From contig NZ_NFZS01000007.1 of the NCBI RefSeq assembly GCF_003264855.1, positions 1-64,000 of the forward strand: a stretch of DNA of 64,000 nucleotides. The letters run 5' to 3'. Of the stretch, positions 1 through 6,939 are shown one piece after another; the stretch's first letter is position 1, and each line of letters starts with the position of its first letter. The translations under genes and the position numbers were made by a program. This stretch comes from Dyella jiangningensis. GTDB lineage: Bacteria; Pseudomonadota; Gammaproteobacteria; Xanthomonadales; Rhodanobacteraceae. The notes under the pieces were generated by a model. It was not told the origin of the DNA. It ran no database searches and saw nothing but the letters and a program-made list of their open reading frames with translations.

Positions 1-109
1 CGGAGCGACCCAGCAACCGCCCCAACTGCCTTGCGCTCTCGCCACGGGCCTTGCCCACCATGATCGCACCTCGCTCTTCGGCGCTCAGATGGCTGTAGTG
101 CTGTCCCAT
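1..109 (-). CDS. IS30-family transposase, N-terminal fragment (cut by window edge)
   Basis: Thirty-six codons read leftward off the window edge. The protein begins MGQHYSHLSAEERGAIMVGK and continues through ARQLGRLLGRS. This is the characteristic IS30-type start: an 'HYxHLSxEER' opening followed by a helix-turn-helix with 'RQLGRLLGRS', which binds the transposon ends. The DDE catalytic domain would lie outside the window, so I cannot say whether the gene is intact. The start is the ATG at 109-107. The sequence just upstream, around 127-152, resembles an IS30 terminal inverted repeat (TGTTGCACTTGATGTTAGAG), so the element probably ends there. Family assignment is from motif recognition only. 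Confidence 0.7.
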   Translation of the reverse strand, partial: MGQHYSHLSAEERGAIMVGKARGESARQLGRLLGRS

Positions 110-157
110 GCATCACCTCGTCGTGGGGTGTTGCACTTGATGTTAGAGACCGCCTTA

Positions 158-185
158 CTTTTCTTTTGGGCCAGCAAAAGAAAAG
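158..185. repeat. Perfect 11-bp hairpin, dispersed repeat type
   Basis: CTTTTCTTTTG at 158-168 pairs exactly with CAAAAGAAAAG at 175-185 around a 6-nt loop. It lies directly outside the inferred IS30 end. A similar hairpin occurs at 63309-63340. It could act as a bidirectional transcription stop, but no expression evidence is available from sequence. Confidence 0.6.
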
Positions 186-330
186 CAACTCGGCCGCCGG
201 CAGGACGTCGAAACGCCCGCTGCGTAAGCGGCACGCTGGCGGTACGGCGACAATCGAAGATCGGCATTACGGGATCACCCCCTTCGACTGTTCACTGGGA
301 TGCCGAGAAGTGAAGACTGGCGCGAAAGGA

Positions 331-356
331 TCTCGCGCACAGGGTGCGCTCCTACA
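331..356 (-). repeat. REP-like repeat (single copy, minus orientation)
   Basis: TCTCGCGCACAGGGTGCGCT followed by CCTACA is one copy of the short repeat whose plus form is TGTAGGAGCGCACCCAGTGC. It has two differences from the copies near 14.7, 16.0 and 63.6 kb. No inverted partner is seen nearby, unlike those. Confidence 0.6.
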
Positions 357-431
357 GGGGTAGGCTGCGCGTCGGTACATGGTGAGCACGGTGTTGCGAA
401 CGCAAGCCCGAGAGCCAGAACAAAGCGCCAC

Positions 432-1286
432 TCACCCCCAGGCAATCAACCCGATCGCCCCCAACGCCAGCCCCAGCCCCAGCACATTCACCCCACTCAA
501 CCGCTCGCGGAACGCCGCCGTGCCCACCACCGCACCCAAGGCCACCACACCCAGATTCATGCTCGCGAACACCAGCGAAGGATGATCGGGCAAGGCCTGG
601 TGGCCGCGTACGTAGAACACGATGTTGCCGAAGTTGGCCAGGCCCAGCAGCAGGCCGGCGATGGCGTCGCGCAGAGTGAAGAAGGTGCGGTCGTGCCAGC
701 GGCGCCACAGCAGGATCGCCAGCGATACCACGAAGGCCAGTGCGAACATGGCCTGCAGCGAGGCCGCGAACGGGGTGCCCGCGCGCGCCACCTGCTTGAA
801 CAGGATGTCGATGAGGCCGAAGCCGGCGAATACCACCAGTGGCCACAGCCAGCCCCGCGCCTCGTCACTGCCGCGCGTGTCGACCTTCCACACCATGCAC
901 AGCAGCGCGAGCAGGCCGATCGCGACGCCGGCGCCCTTGGCGAGGCTCAAGGTCTCGCCGAACCACAGGAAGGCCGCCAGCAGCGAGATCAGCAGCGACA
1001 GGCGTTGCGCGGCGTCCGTGCGCACGATGCCGGCGCTGCGCACGGATGACGCCAGCGCGAGGAAGATCAGCGGCAGCAGCAGGCCCAGGCCCACGAAGCC
1101 CAGCCACGGCGCCTGCGCGCTGCGCAGCACGGCGAGTGCCGGATGGAACACGCTCCAGGTAAGCACGCTGGTCGCCACGTAGTTCCACGCGATGGCCTGG
1201 CCCACGTCCACTTGCAGCCGCCGCGCGAGCTTGAGCAGCACCGACACCAGCACGCTGCAGGCGACGCTCATCAACACATAGATCAT
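432..1286 (-). CDS. EamA/DMT-family transporter
   Basis: A 284-residue very hydrophobic protein with about ten predicted membrane helices in two repeated halves, the layout of the drug/metabolite (EamA) permease family. Such proteins export or import small metabolites across the inner membrane; the substrate cannot be read from sequence. The start MIYVLMSVACSVLVSVLLKL runs straight into the first helix, typical of the family. An AAGGA ribosome site sits seven bases before the ATG at 1286. It stands alone, with its 3' end facing the IS30 fragment and its 5' end about 90 bases from the stop of the convergently oriented regulator upstream. Length is normal for the family. Confidence 0.85.
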   Translation of the reverse strand: MIYVLMSVACSVLVSVLLKLARRLQVDVGQAIAWNYVATSVLTWSVFHPALAVLRSAQAPWLGFVGLGLLLPLIFLALASSVRSAGIVRTDAAQRLSLLISLLAAFLWFGETLSLAKGAGVAIGLLALLCMVWKVDTRGSDEARGWLWPLVVFAGFGLIDILFKQVARAGTPFAASLQAMFALAFVVSLAILLWRRWHDRTFFTLRDAIAGLLLGLANFGNIVFYVRGHQALPDHPSLVFASMNLGVVALGAVVGTAAFRERLSGVNVLGLGLALGAIGLIAWG

Positions 1287-1379
1287 GGAATGTCCTTGTC
1301 GGGCGGTGGCCGGGCGAGCCCCGCCTATACAACGGATCGCCTTGCGGGCGTCATCCGGCGGAATGAAGCTGCTCGGGGA

Positions 1380-2369
1380 TCAGCTCGCGTGCGCGAAACG
1401 TTCGCGATAGCGCGCGGGGCTGAGCTTCACATGATGGCGGAAATGGTGGCGCAGCGTATCCGCGCTGCCGAAGCCGCAGACGTCCGCCACGCGCTCCACC
1501 GGGAGGTCGCTGCCTTCGAGCAGCTCGCGCGCGCGATTGAGGCGTTCGCGCGTAAGCCATTGCTTGGGCGAGCAGCCGGTGGCGTCCTCGAAGCGACGCA
1601 GCAGGGTGCGTTCGCTCATGCGCGCGCGTTCGGCGAGCTCGGGCAGCGGCAGGGGCTGGTCGAGGTGGCGCCGCATCCACTCCAGCAGCTTGCCCAGCGT
1701 CGCGCCCTGCTCCGGCAGCGGCGCCTGGATGAACTGGGCCTGCCCGCCATCGCGATGCGCCGGCACCACGGCGCGGCGCGCCACCGAGTTGGCCGCCTCC
1801 GGTCCGAAGTCGCGGCGAATCAGGTGCAGCGACAGATCCAGTGCGGCGGCGGAGCCGGCCGAGGTGAGCACGTCGCCTTCGTCGACATAGAGCACGTCCG
1901 GTTCGATGCGGATGCGCGGAAAGCGCGCGGCCAGTGCATCGGCGTAGCGCCAGTGCGTGGTCGCACGACGGCCGTCGAGCAAGCCCGTGGCGGCCAGCAC
2001 GAACACGCCGGAACAGAACGACAGCAGTCGCGCGCCGTTCGCATGCGCCTTGCGCAGCGCATCGAGCAGGGCCGGTGGCGGCGCGGCATCGATCCCACGC
2101 CAGCCGGGCACGATCACCGTGCCGGCCCCGGCCAGGTCTTCGAGGCCCGCATCGGCCAGTACGCGCATGCCGCCCGCCGCGCGCATCGGCCCGCGGTCGA
2201 CGGCACACAGCCTGAAGCGGTACCAGTCCTTCAGTTCGGGACGCGGCAGTCCAAACATCTCGACGGCAATACCGAATTCGAAGGTGCACAGGCCGTCGTA
2301 GACCAGCACCGCCACGTCGCGGTTGATCGGTGCGGATGGACGTCTGGAACGCTTTGGCGGATTTTTCAT
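1380..2369 (-). CDS. GlxA/FtrA-like transcriptional regulator (DJ-1/PfpI + AraC HTH)
   Basis: A 329-residue protein in two parts. Residues about 18-190 form a DJ-1/PfpI-like domain, with 'VAVLVYDGLCTFEFGIAVEM' at the front and the typical 'CSGVFVLAATGLLDGRRATTHW'-type cysteine segment. Residues about 235-325 form a C-terminal AraC double helix-turn-helix ('MSERTLLRRFEDATG' and 'VCGFGSADTLRHHFRHH'). This is the GlxA/FtrA family; the DJ-1 part is thought to sense a ligand or redox state rather than act as an enzyme. I chose the ATG at 2369; longer in-frame extensions would run over the divergent rhodanese gene. The regulator faces that rhodanese across about 78 bp with two inverted repeats, so regulation of the rhodanese run and of itself is likely. 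Confidence 0.85.
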   Translation of the reverse strand: MKNPPKRSRRPSAPINRDVAVLVYDGLCTFEFGIAVEMFGLPRPELKDWYRFRLCAVDRGPMRAAGGMRVLADAGLEDLAGAGTVIVPGWRGIDAAPPPALLDALRKAHANGARLLSFCSGVFVLAATGLLDGRRATTHWRYADALAARFPRIRIEPDVLYVDEGDVLTSAGSAAALDLSLHLIRRDFGPEAANSVARRAVVPAHRDGGQAQFIQAPLPEQGATLGKLLEWMRRHLDQPLPLPELAERARMSERTLLRRFEDATGCSPKQWLTRERLNRARELLEGSDLPVERVADVCGFGSADTLRHHFRHHVKLSPARYRERFAHAS

Positions 2370-2375
2370 GGTGAC

Positions 2376-2389
2376 TGGCATTCTTGCCA
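2376..2389. promoter_or_regulatory. Inverted repeat, candidate operator of the GlxA-type regulator
   Basis: TGGCA-TTCT-TGCCA is a perfect 5+5 inverted repeat seven bases upstream of the regulator's ATG, in the gap shared with the divergent rhodanese gene. Its position over the regulator's ribosome site suits autoregulation. Function is inferred from position and symmetry only. Confidence 0.4.
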
Positions 2390-2400
2390 ATGTCGGACGC

Positions 2401-2426
2401 CGGCGCCAGTGCCGATACTGGCGCCG
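2401..2426. promoter_or_regulatory. 10-bp-arm palindrome upstream of rhodanese gene
   Basis: CGGCGCCAGT (2401-2410) and ACTGGCGCCG (2417-2426) pair perfectly around GCCGAT. It ends 21 bases before the rhodanese ATG at 2448. It could be an operator or an RNA hairpin in the leader of the rhodanese transcript. Confidence 0.4.
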
Positions 2427-2447
2427 CCTTTTCACATGGAGTCCGTC

Positions 2448-2840
2448 ATGAGCAGTGTCGTCCAGCGCTTTCCCGCCGCCGCCAGCACCGATGCACTGGC
2501 GCATTTCCAGGCCCGCCTCGGCTTCGAAACCGACTGCGCCGACGTGTACTACGCGACCAACCACGAAACCAAGGATTTCGTGCTGCTGGACGTGCGCACC
2601 CCCACGCTCTACGCCGCCGGCCACGTGCCCGGCGCCATCAACATGCCCACGCGCACCATCAGCGAGCAGCGGCTGGCCGAGTATCCGGACGACACCTTGT
2701 TCGTCGTCTACTGCGCCGGCCCGCACTGCAACGGCGCCAACAAGGCCGCGGTGAAGCTTGCCCAGCTCGGCCGGCCGGTGAAGGAGATGATCGGCGGCCT
2801 CACCGGCTGGATCGACGAAGGCTTCGGCCTGGAGCGTTGA
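2448..2840 (+). CDS. Rhodanese-like domain protein
   Basis: A 130-residue single-domain rhodanese. It carries 'FVLLDVRTPTLYAAGHVPGA' (residues about 44-63) and the active loop CAGPHCNGA, with the putative sulfur-carrying Cys at residue 89 and a second Cys at 94. Rhodanese-like proteins move sulfane sulfur via a cysteine persulfide in the cytoplasm; the acceptor is not known here. The ATG at 2448 has a GGAG site six bases upstream; an in-frame ATG at 2436 is an alternative. It leads a compact run with the GNAT gene (next start two bases past the stop) and the DUF1272 gene. The divergent GlxA-type regulator probably controls it. Confidence 0.88.
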   Translation: MSSVVQRFPAAASTDALAHFQARLGFETDCADVYYATNHETKDFVLLDVRTPTLYAAGHVPGAINMPTRTISEQRLAEYPDDTLFVVYCAGPHCNGANKAAVKLAQLGRPVKEMIGGLTGWIDEGFGLER

Positions 2841-2841
2841 G

Positions 2842-3306
2842 GTGGACCACGTGCCCACCATCCGGCGCGCGAGCGGAGCGGACGTCACCGCCCTGCTCGC
2901 GCTCGTGGCCGAGCATGCCGCCTATGAACGCCTGCCGCAGCGGGCTGGCGAGCGGCCGGCCGCGCTCGCGGACGCACTCGACCATGAACCGCCGTGGCTG
3001 TATGCGTGGCTCGCGGAAGTCGATCGGGACGTGGTCGGCTATGCGAGCGCCACCCGCGATTTCTCCACGCTCGATGCCGCCTTCTACCTGCATATGGATT
3101 GCCTCTATGTGCGCGAAGACTGGCGAGGCCATGGCATCGGTCTCCAGCTGTGGCGGACCGTCCGCGATTTCGCCAGCACGCACCGCTGCGCCGCGCTCCA
3201 ATGGCAGACACCGTGGTGGAACCTCGATGCCGCGCGTTTCTATCGCCGGCTTGGCCCGTCGGAGGTTGCCAAGCTGCGCTACCGCCTGTCGCTCGGCGAG
3301 GCCTGA
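2842..3306 (+). CDS. GNAT-family N-acetyltransferase
   Basis: A 154-residue single-domain GNAT protein. 'YLHMDCLYVREDWRGHGIGL' covers strand beta-4 and the acetyl-CoA pyrophosphate loop (R/Q-x-x-G-x-G/A form, here RGHGIG, about residues 92-97). The substrate is unknown; the family transfers acetyl groups from acetyl-CoA to amines. The start is a GTG (2842) two bases after the rhodanese stop, so the two are almost certainly translated from one message. Confidence 0.85.
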   Translation: MDHVPTIRRASGADVTALLALVAEHAAYERLPQRAGERPAALADALDHEPPWLYAWLAEVDRDVVGYASATRDFSTLDAAFYLHMDCLYVREDWRGHGIGLQLWRTVRDFASTHRCAALQWQTPWWNLDAARFYRRLGPSEVAKLRYRLSLGEA

Positions 3307-3344
3307 GGCGCTACGATCGCCACTCCCATGGGCCAGGAGGTTTC

Positions 3345-3650
3345 ATGCTGGAGCTTCGCCCCACTTGTGAGCAATGCAACAAGGCGCTGCCGCCGGATTC
3401 GACCGAGGCGATGATCTGCTCGTTCGAATGCACGTTCTGCAGCGATTGCGTGGCAAGCCTGCAAAACGTCTGCCCGAACTGTGGCGGCGGCTTCGCGCCT
3501 CGGCCCATCCGGCCCATGCGCGACTGGAAGAACGGCAACTCGCTGCTGCGCTATCCCGCGACGACGCACGTCACCTACAAGCCGGTCGCGCTGGCGAGCC
3601 ACGCCGAATTCGCCACCGCGCCAGGCGCGCTGCCACCCGACCGGCGCTGA
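3345..3650 (+). CDS. DUF1272 cysteine-rich small protein
   Basis: A 101-residue protein with eight cysteines arranged as CxxC (8, 11), C25, C29, CxxC (32, 35) and CxxC (43, 46), ending in 'CPNCGGGFAPRPIRP'. This matches the DUF1272 family as I remember it, a probable zinc-binding domain of unknown function. A perfect AGGAGG ribosome site lies four bases before the ATG. It is third in the rhodanese-GNAT-DUF1272 run, 38 bp after the acetyltransferase stop. The family often has only the first ~60 residues; the 40-residue tail here has no recognisable motif. Confidence 0.8.
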   Translation: MLELRPTCEQCNKALPPDSTEAMICSFECTFCSDCVASLQNVCPNCGGGFAPRPIRPMRDWKNGNSLLRYPATTHVTYKPVALASHAEFATAPGALPPDRR

Positions 3651-3697
3651 CCGCGGACTAAGCGCAACGACAAAGCGTTGACGTACGCGTCCTAAAG

Positions 3698-5917
3698 ATG
3701 GCGTGGCGAGTCCGCCCCTCGTTGCCGACCATGGTCATGCACCAGCCATCCCAGCCCTACCGCGAGCGATGGGTCCTGCTCGCCAAGATGGTCGCGGTAC
3801 TTCTGGCGATCTTCATCACCGTCGCCGGCTCCCTATTGCTCGCGCAGCACACCGGCAGCGTGATGTCGATCTGGGTCCCCAACGGCGTTCTGGTCGCCGT
3901 GCTGCTGTATGCGCCGGAGCGGCGATGGCTGGCCTATCTGCTGCTCTACATCGCGGCCTTCATGCTGGCGCACTACGCGACGGCCGGAGGCCTGCTGGGC
4001 ATGCATCCGTGGATGGCCCTCGCGCTGGCGCTGATCAACTGCCTGGAAATCCTCATCGTGGCGGCGGCGATCCACCATGGCTTTCCGAGGATCGCCGAAG
4101 ACACGCGCTTCCTGCGGCTGGGCCGCATCGCGTTCGGCGCCACCCTGGTCGCGTGTGCGGTTTCCGCGCTGATGGCGGCCTTCATCCTGCGGGTGGCCAT
4201 CGGCGCGCCCTACTGGAACACCGTGGACTGGTGGTTCCGCTCGCGCGTGCTGGGCATGGTGATCGTGGGCACCCTGAGCCTGGTGACGCTGATCCAGCAG
4301 CGCCGCATGTTCGGCCAGCCCGGCAGCCGCCTGCGCATGTCGCGCGACATCGCCTTGCATGCCGCCATCACCATCGCGGCCTTCGCGCAGTCACGCTATC
4401 CCCTGCTGTTCATCGTGTTCGCACCGCTGCTGTACCTGGTGTTCCACTATCGGTTCCCCGGCCTGGTGATCGGCATCGCCATCGTGTCGGCGGTGACCAC
4501 GGTGGCGACGGCGCTGGGGCGCGGGCCTTTCGACCTGATCCTCGCCGTTACGCCGGGCGAACGCGCCCTGCTCGCGCAGATCTATCTCGGCGTGCTGTGC
4601 GTCGTCGCGGTGCCAGTGGCGCTTGCGCTGGCCGATCGCCGGCGGCTCGAGCGCCGGGTCAAGGACAGTGAAAGCCGCTACCGGTTGCTGGCCGATTACG
4701 CGAGCGACCTCATCATGCGCATCTCGCGCGATGGCAGGCGCCGCTATGTATCGCCGTCGGTGAAGGACCTGCTGGGCTGGGACATCGACGAGTTCATGGA
4801 CAGCGGCGTCGAGCTGATCCATCCCGACGACCGCGAGCATGTCGCCGCGGCGGTCGCCCGGCTGTGGGAAACCGGCAAGCCCTCGCTCACCGAGTACCGC
4901 GTCCGCTGCCGCTCGGGCCACTACCTCTGGCTGGAAGCGCTGGCGCGCGTGGCGCCCAGCCCGGATCGCTCCGGCGAGATGGAGCTGGTCTACACCGGCC
5001 GCGACATCACCGAGGCAAAGGTGGCCCAGGAAGCGCTGGCCGAAAGCGAGCAACGGCTGCGCACGATCACCGACAACGTGCCCGCCGTCATCGCGCATAT
5101 CGATGCCGAACAGCGCTACACCTTCGTCAACGGCTACGTGAGCGCCATGGTGGGCGTCGAGCCTTCCGCGATGATCGGACGCTCGGTCGAAGACGTCCGC
5201 GGCCCGGAGGTCTACGCCGTGCTCAAGCCGCACATCGAACTGGCGCTCGAAGGCACCACGACCACGTTCGAATACGAGGCGGACTACGCCAACCGGCGCT
5301 ACTACTTCCAGGCCACCTACCTGCCGGCCCGCACCGCCAGCGGCGAGGCCAACGGCATCTACACGCTCACCACCGAGATCACGCGCATCAAGCAGGCGGA
5401 ACAGCAGCTCGCCTTCCTCGCACACCACGACACGCTGACCGGCATCGCCAACCGGCGCTCGTTCAGCGAAGGCATCGACAAGGCGGTACGACATGCTGCA
5501 TTGGTCGACGCGCCACTGTTGCTGCTGATGATCGACGTGGACCACTTCAAGCAGATCAACGATACGCACGGCCACGCGGCCGGCGATGCCGTGCTGCACG
5601 AGGTGGCGCACCGGCTGCGGGCAGCCATACGCGCATCGGATCTATTGGCGCGGCTGGGCGGTGACGAGTTCGTGATCCTGTGCGAGGACGTTGCCACGCG
5701 CGAGGAAGCCGAAGCGCTCGCGCGCAAGGTCACCGCCACCATGGCCACGCCCGTCCTGTTCGGGCATCGCCGGTTGCAGGTCACGCTCAGCGTCGGCGTG
5801 GCCCTGTGCCGCCGCATCGACACGGCCGACACGCTGATGCATATCGCCGACCAGGCGCTGTATCGCGCCAAGGAGCGTGGCCGCGCCCGCTACGACATCA
5901 CCTCGGACGACGCGTGA
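3698..5917 (+). CDS. Membrane diguanylate cyclase (MASE1-PAS-PAS-GGDEF)
   Basis: A 739-residue inner-membrane signalling protein. Residues about 25-310 contain eight or so hydrophobic helices in the MASE1 pattern ('SIWVPNGVLVAVLLYAPERR'). Two PAS domains follow (about 325-440 and 450-570), then a GGDEF domain (about 575-735) with an intact catalytic RLGGDEF. RASD five residues before GGDEF is a complete RxxD inhibitory site, so product feedback is expected. There is no EAL domain. The protein should make cyclic-di-GMP from GTP in response to a membrane or PAS-sensed cue. The start could also be the ATG at 3731 or 3737; no strong ribosome site separates them. Confidence 0.9.
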   Translation: MAWRVRPSLPTMVMHQPSQPYRERWVLLAKMVAVLLAIFITVAGSLLLAQHTGSVMSIWVPNGVLVAVLLYAPERRWLAYLLLYIAAFMLAHYATAGGLLGMHPWMALALALINCLEILIVAAAIHHGFPRIAEDTRFLRLGRIAFGATLVACAVSALMAAFILRVAIGAPYWNTVDWWFRSRVLGMVIVGTLSLVTLIQQRRMFGQPGSRLRMSRDIALHAAITIAAFAQSRYPLLFIVFAPLLYLVFHYRFPGLVIGIAIVSAVTTVATALGRGPFDLILAVTPGERALLAQIYLGVLCVVAVPVALALADRRRLERRVKDSESRYRLLADYASDLIMRISRDGRRRYVSPSVKDLLGWDIDEFMDSGVELIHPDDREHVAAAVARLWETGKPSLTEYRVRCRSGHYLWLEALARVAPSPDRSGEMELVYTGRDITEAKVAQEALAESEQRLRTITDNVPAVIAHIDAEQRYTFVNGYVSAMVGVEPSAMIGRSVEDVRGPEVYAVLKPHIELALEGTTTTFEYEADYANRRYYFQATYLPARTASGEANGIYTLTTEITRIKQAEQQLAFLAHHDTLTGIANRRSFSEGIDKAVRHAALVDAPLLLLMIDVDHFKQINDTHGHAAGDAVLHEVAHRLRAAIRASDLLARLGGDEFVILCEDVATREEAEALARKVTATMATPVLFGHRRLQVTLSVGVALCRRIDTADTLMHIADQALYRAKERGRARYDITSDDA

Positions 5918-6613
5918 TCATCGGCACCAGCCGCCCATCCCGCGGCTTTCCTGCAGATGGAAATGGGTCTGGTGCGCGATGTTGTAGTCAGGTCCGAGCA
6001 CGATGCCGAAGTAGCGGCAGCCTTCGTCTTCCACGCGGTGCAGGAACACGCCGGACGATCCGCGATGCCAATCGCTGCCGATCCGCACCACGCGGCCATC
6101 GCCCAGCCGGAACGCGGTGACGTCGATGGCCTCGGCGGTGGCATGCGAGCTCAGCGCCGCGTCCTGTTCGCCATACACGTTGCGGCAGGCATAACTGCCG
6201 ACGTGATCCATCGTACGGACCGGTTGCCCGAATACCGCTTCCGCCGCCGGCTGCATCACGTGGCGGTCCAGCATCACCAGCGATGCAGCCAACGGGCAGG
6301 TCACCGTGGTGGGGTGCGTCAGCTGCGCGATGCCGGTGCCGCTCAACTGCACGGCATCGTGCCAGCCGCATCCGTCGCGGCCGGCGTGGTCCGGCAGCGG
6401 GGTGAACCGCGCGCCGGCCTGCGCGAGCGCGGCACGGCAGCGCGCGGGATCCTCATCCAGACGGTGCAGCTTGTAGCGCAGGAACAGGTCGGGTTCGGCG
6501 CGCACGTCCAGCGGCGCCCACGGATTGAAGCGGTCCGGCGGACGCCAGCCGCTGAGCCAGAGGCCCAGCACCACCACCACAAGCAACAGCAGCAGGAGCA
6601 GCGTGACGCGCAT
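5918..6613 (-). CDS. Extensin-like C-terminal domain protein (secreted or anchored)
   Basis: A 231-residue protein with an N-terminal hydrophobic helix (residues 3-20) acting as signal or anchor. The following extensin-like domain carries 'SSHATAEAIDVTAFRLGDGR', 'GSDWHR' and the C-terminal 'THFHLQESRGMGGWCR'. The SxHxxxxAxD and HFH elements resemble the metal-binding centre of LAS/VanY-type peptidases. A role on peptidoglycan in the periplasm is plausible but not proven for the family. Its stop is at the very end of the GGDEF gene (convergent, no gap), so the two 3' ends meet. Confidence 0.8.
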   Translation of the reverse strand: MRVTLLLLLLLVVVVLGLWLSGWRPPDRFNPWAPLDVRAEPDLFLRYKLHRLDEDPARCRAALAQAGARFTPLPDHAGRDGCGWHDAVQLSGTGIAQLTHPTTVTCPLAASLVMLDRHVMQPAAEAVFGQPVRTMDHVGSYACRNVYGEQDAALSSHATAEAIDVTAFRLGDGRVVRIGSDWHRGSSGVFLHRVEDEGCRYFGIVLGPDYNIAHQTHFHLQESRGMGGWCR

Positions 6614-6936
6614 GAGGCGACGCTAGCCGCGGTTTCGTCATGGCGGGGTATGCGCGGCGTCGCGCCCTAGGGCAACACTGACTGCGTATCGCCGCCGTCA
6701 TGATCCTGGAAGGCTCGCCGGCTGCGTCGCGTGGCGCCGGGAAGACTGGCCGTCTTGCCAAGCCGCGCGGCGCAGCCGGCGGGCCTTCCAGACATCACCC
6801 ATCATGGAAGAACTCACCGGTTGGGTCCGCCCCGTCTGTCCGCAGGCCATAGGGCGGGTGACGACGCGAAGCTAGTCCCGTGGGGCGACGCGAAGCTAGT
6901 CCCGTGGGACGACGGCGATACGCAGTCAGTGTTGCC
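6614..6936. other. Intergenic region occupied by a palindromic repeat element
   Basis: Contains no gene. Nearly all of it is the 272-bp element at 6668-6939 (described separately), whose right-hand end reaches into the stop codon of the DUF763 gene. Confidence 0.7.
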
Positions 6937-6939
6937 CTA
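6668..6939. repeat. 272-bp MITE-like element with 27-bp perfect terminal inverted repeats
   Basis: The ends are exact reverse complements: TAGGGCAACACTGACTGCGT... at 6668-6694 and its complement at 6913-6939. Inside lies a large stem-loop at 6706-6791 (CTGGAAGGCTCGCCGGCTGC pairing with GCAGCCGGCGGGCCTTCCAG, with a small AAGAC/GTCTT hairpin at the centre) and a 24-bp tandem repeat GACGCGAAGCTAGTCCCGTG at 6863 and 6887. No protein is encoded. The structure suits a non-autonomous mobile or REP-type element. The TIR tip forms the TAG stop of the DUF763 gene. A 29-bp miniature using the same TIR sequence follows cyoD at 13835. Confidence 0.75.
6863..6908 (+). repeat. 24-bp tandem duplication GACGCGAAGCTAGTCCCGTG
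   Basis: Two identical 22-nt cores start at 6863 and 6887. A third copy with one difference (CTAATCCC) lies at 63959-63980 at the end of the window, so this is a dispersed sequence and not only a local duplication. Confidence 0.8.

Larger units (their letters stand above)
110..431. other. Intergenic stretch with IS end, hairpin and repeat half-site
   Basis: No gene is supported here. The stretch holds the probable IS30 end (about 127-152), a perfect 11-bp hairpin at 158-185 (CTTTTCTTTTG, loop GGCCAG, CAAAAGAAAAG), and a minus-orientation copy of the 'TCGCGCACNGGGTGCGCTCCTACA' repeat at 331-356. The hairpin resembles the one at 63309-63340 and the partial copy near 63934-63956, so these are dispersed intergenic repeats. 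Confidence 0.5.

Noticed and set aside
1143-2447. Extended N-terminus for the rhodanese gene (open frame from 1143)
   Set aside because: The extension runs antisense to the GlxA-type regulator; a GGAG site and the family length support ATG 2448.
6863-6908. Two repeats of 22 nt as the start of a CRISPR array
   Set aside because: Only two units separated by 2 bp, no spacers, and inside a palindromic element.
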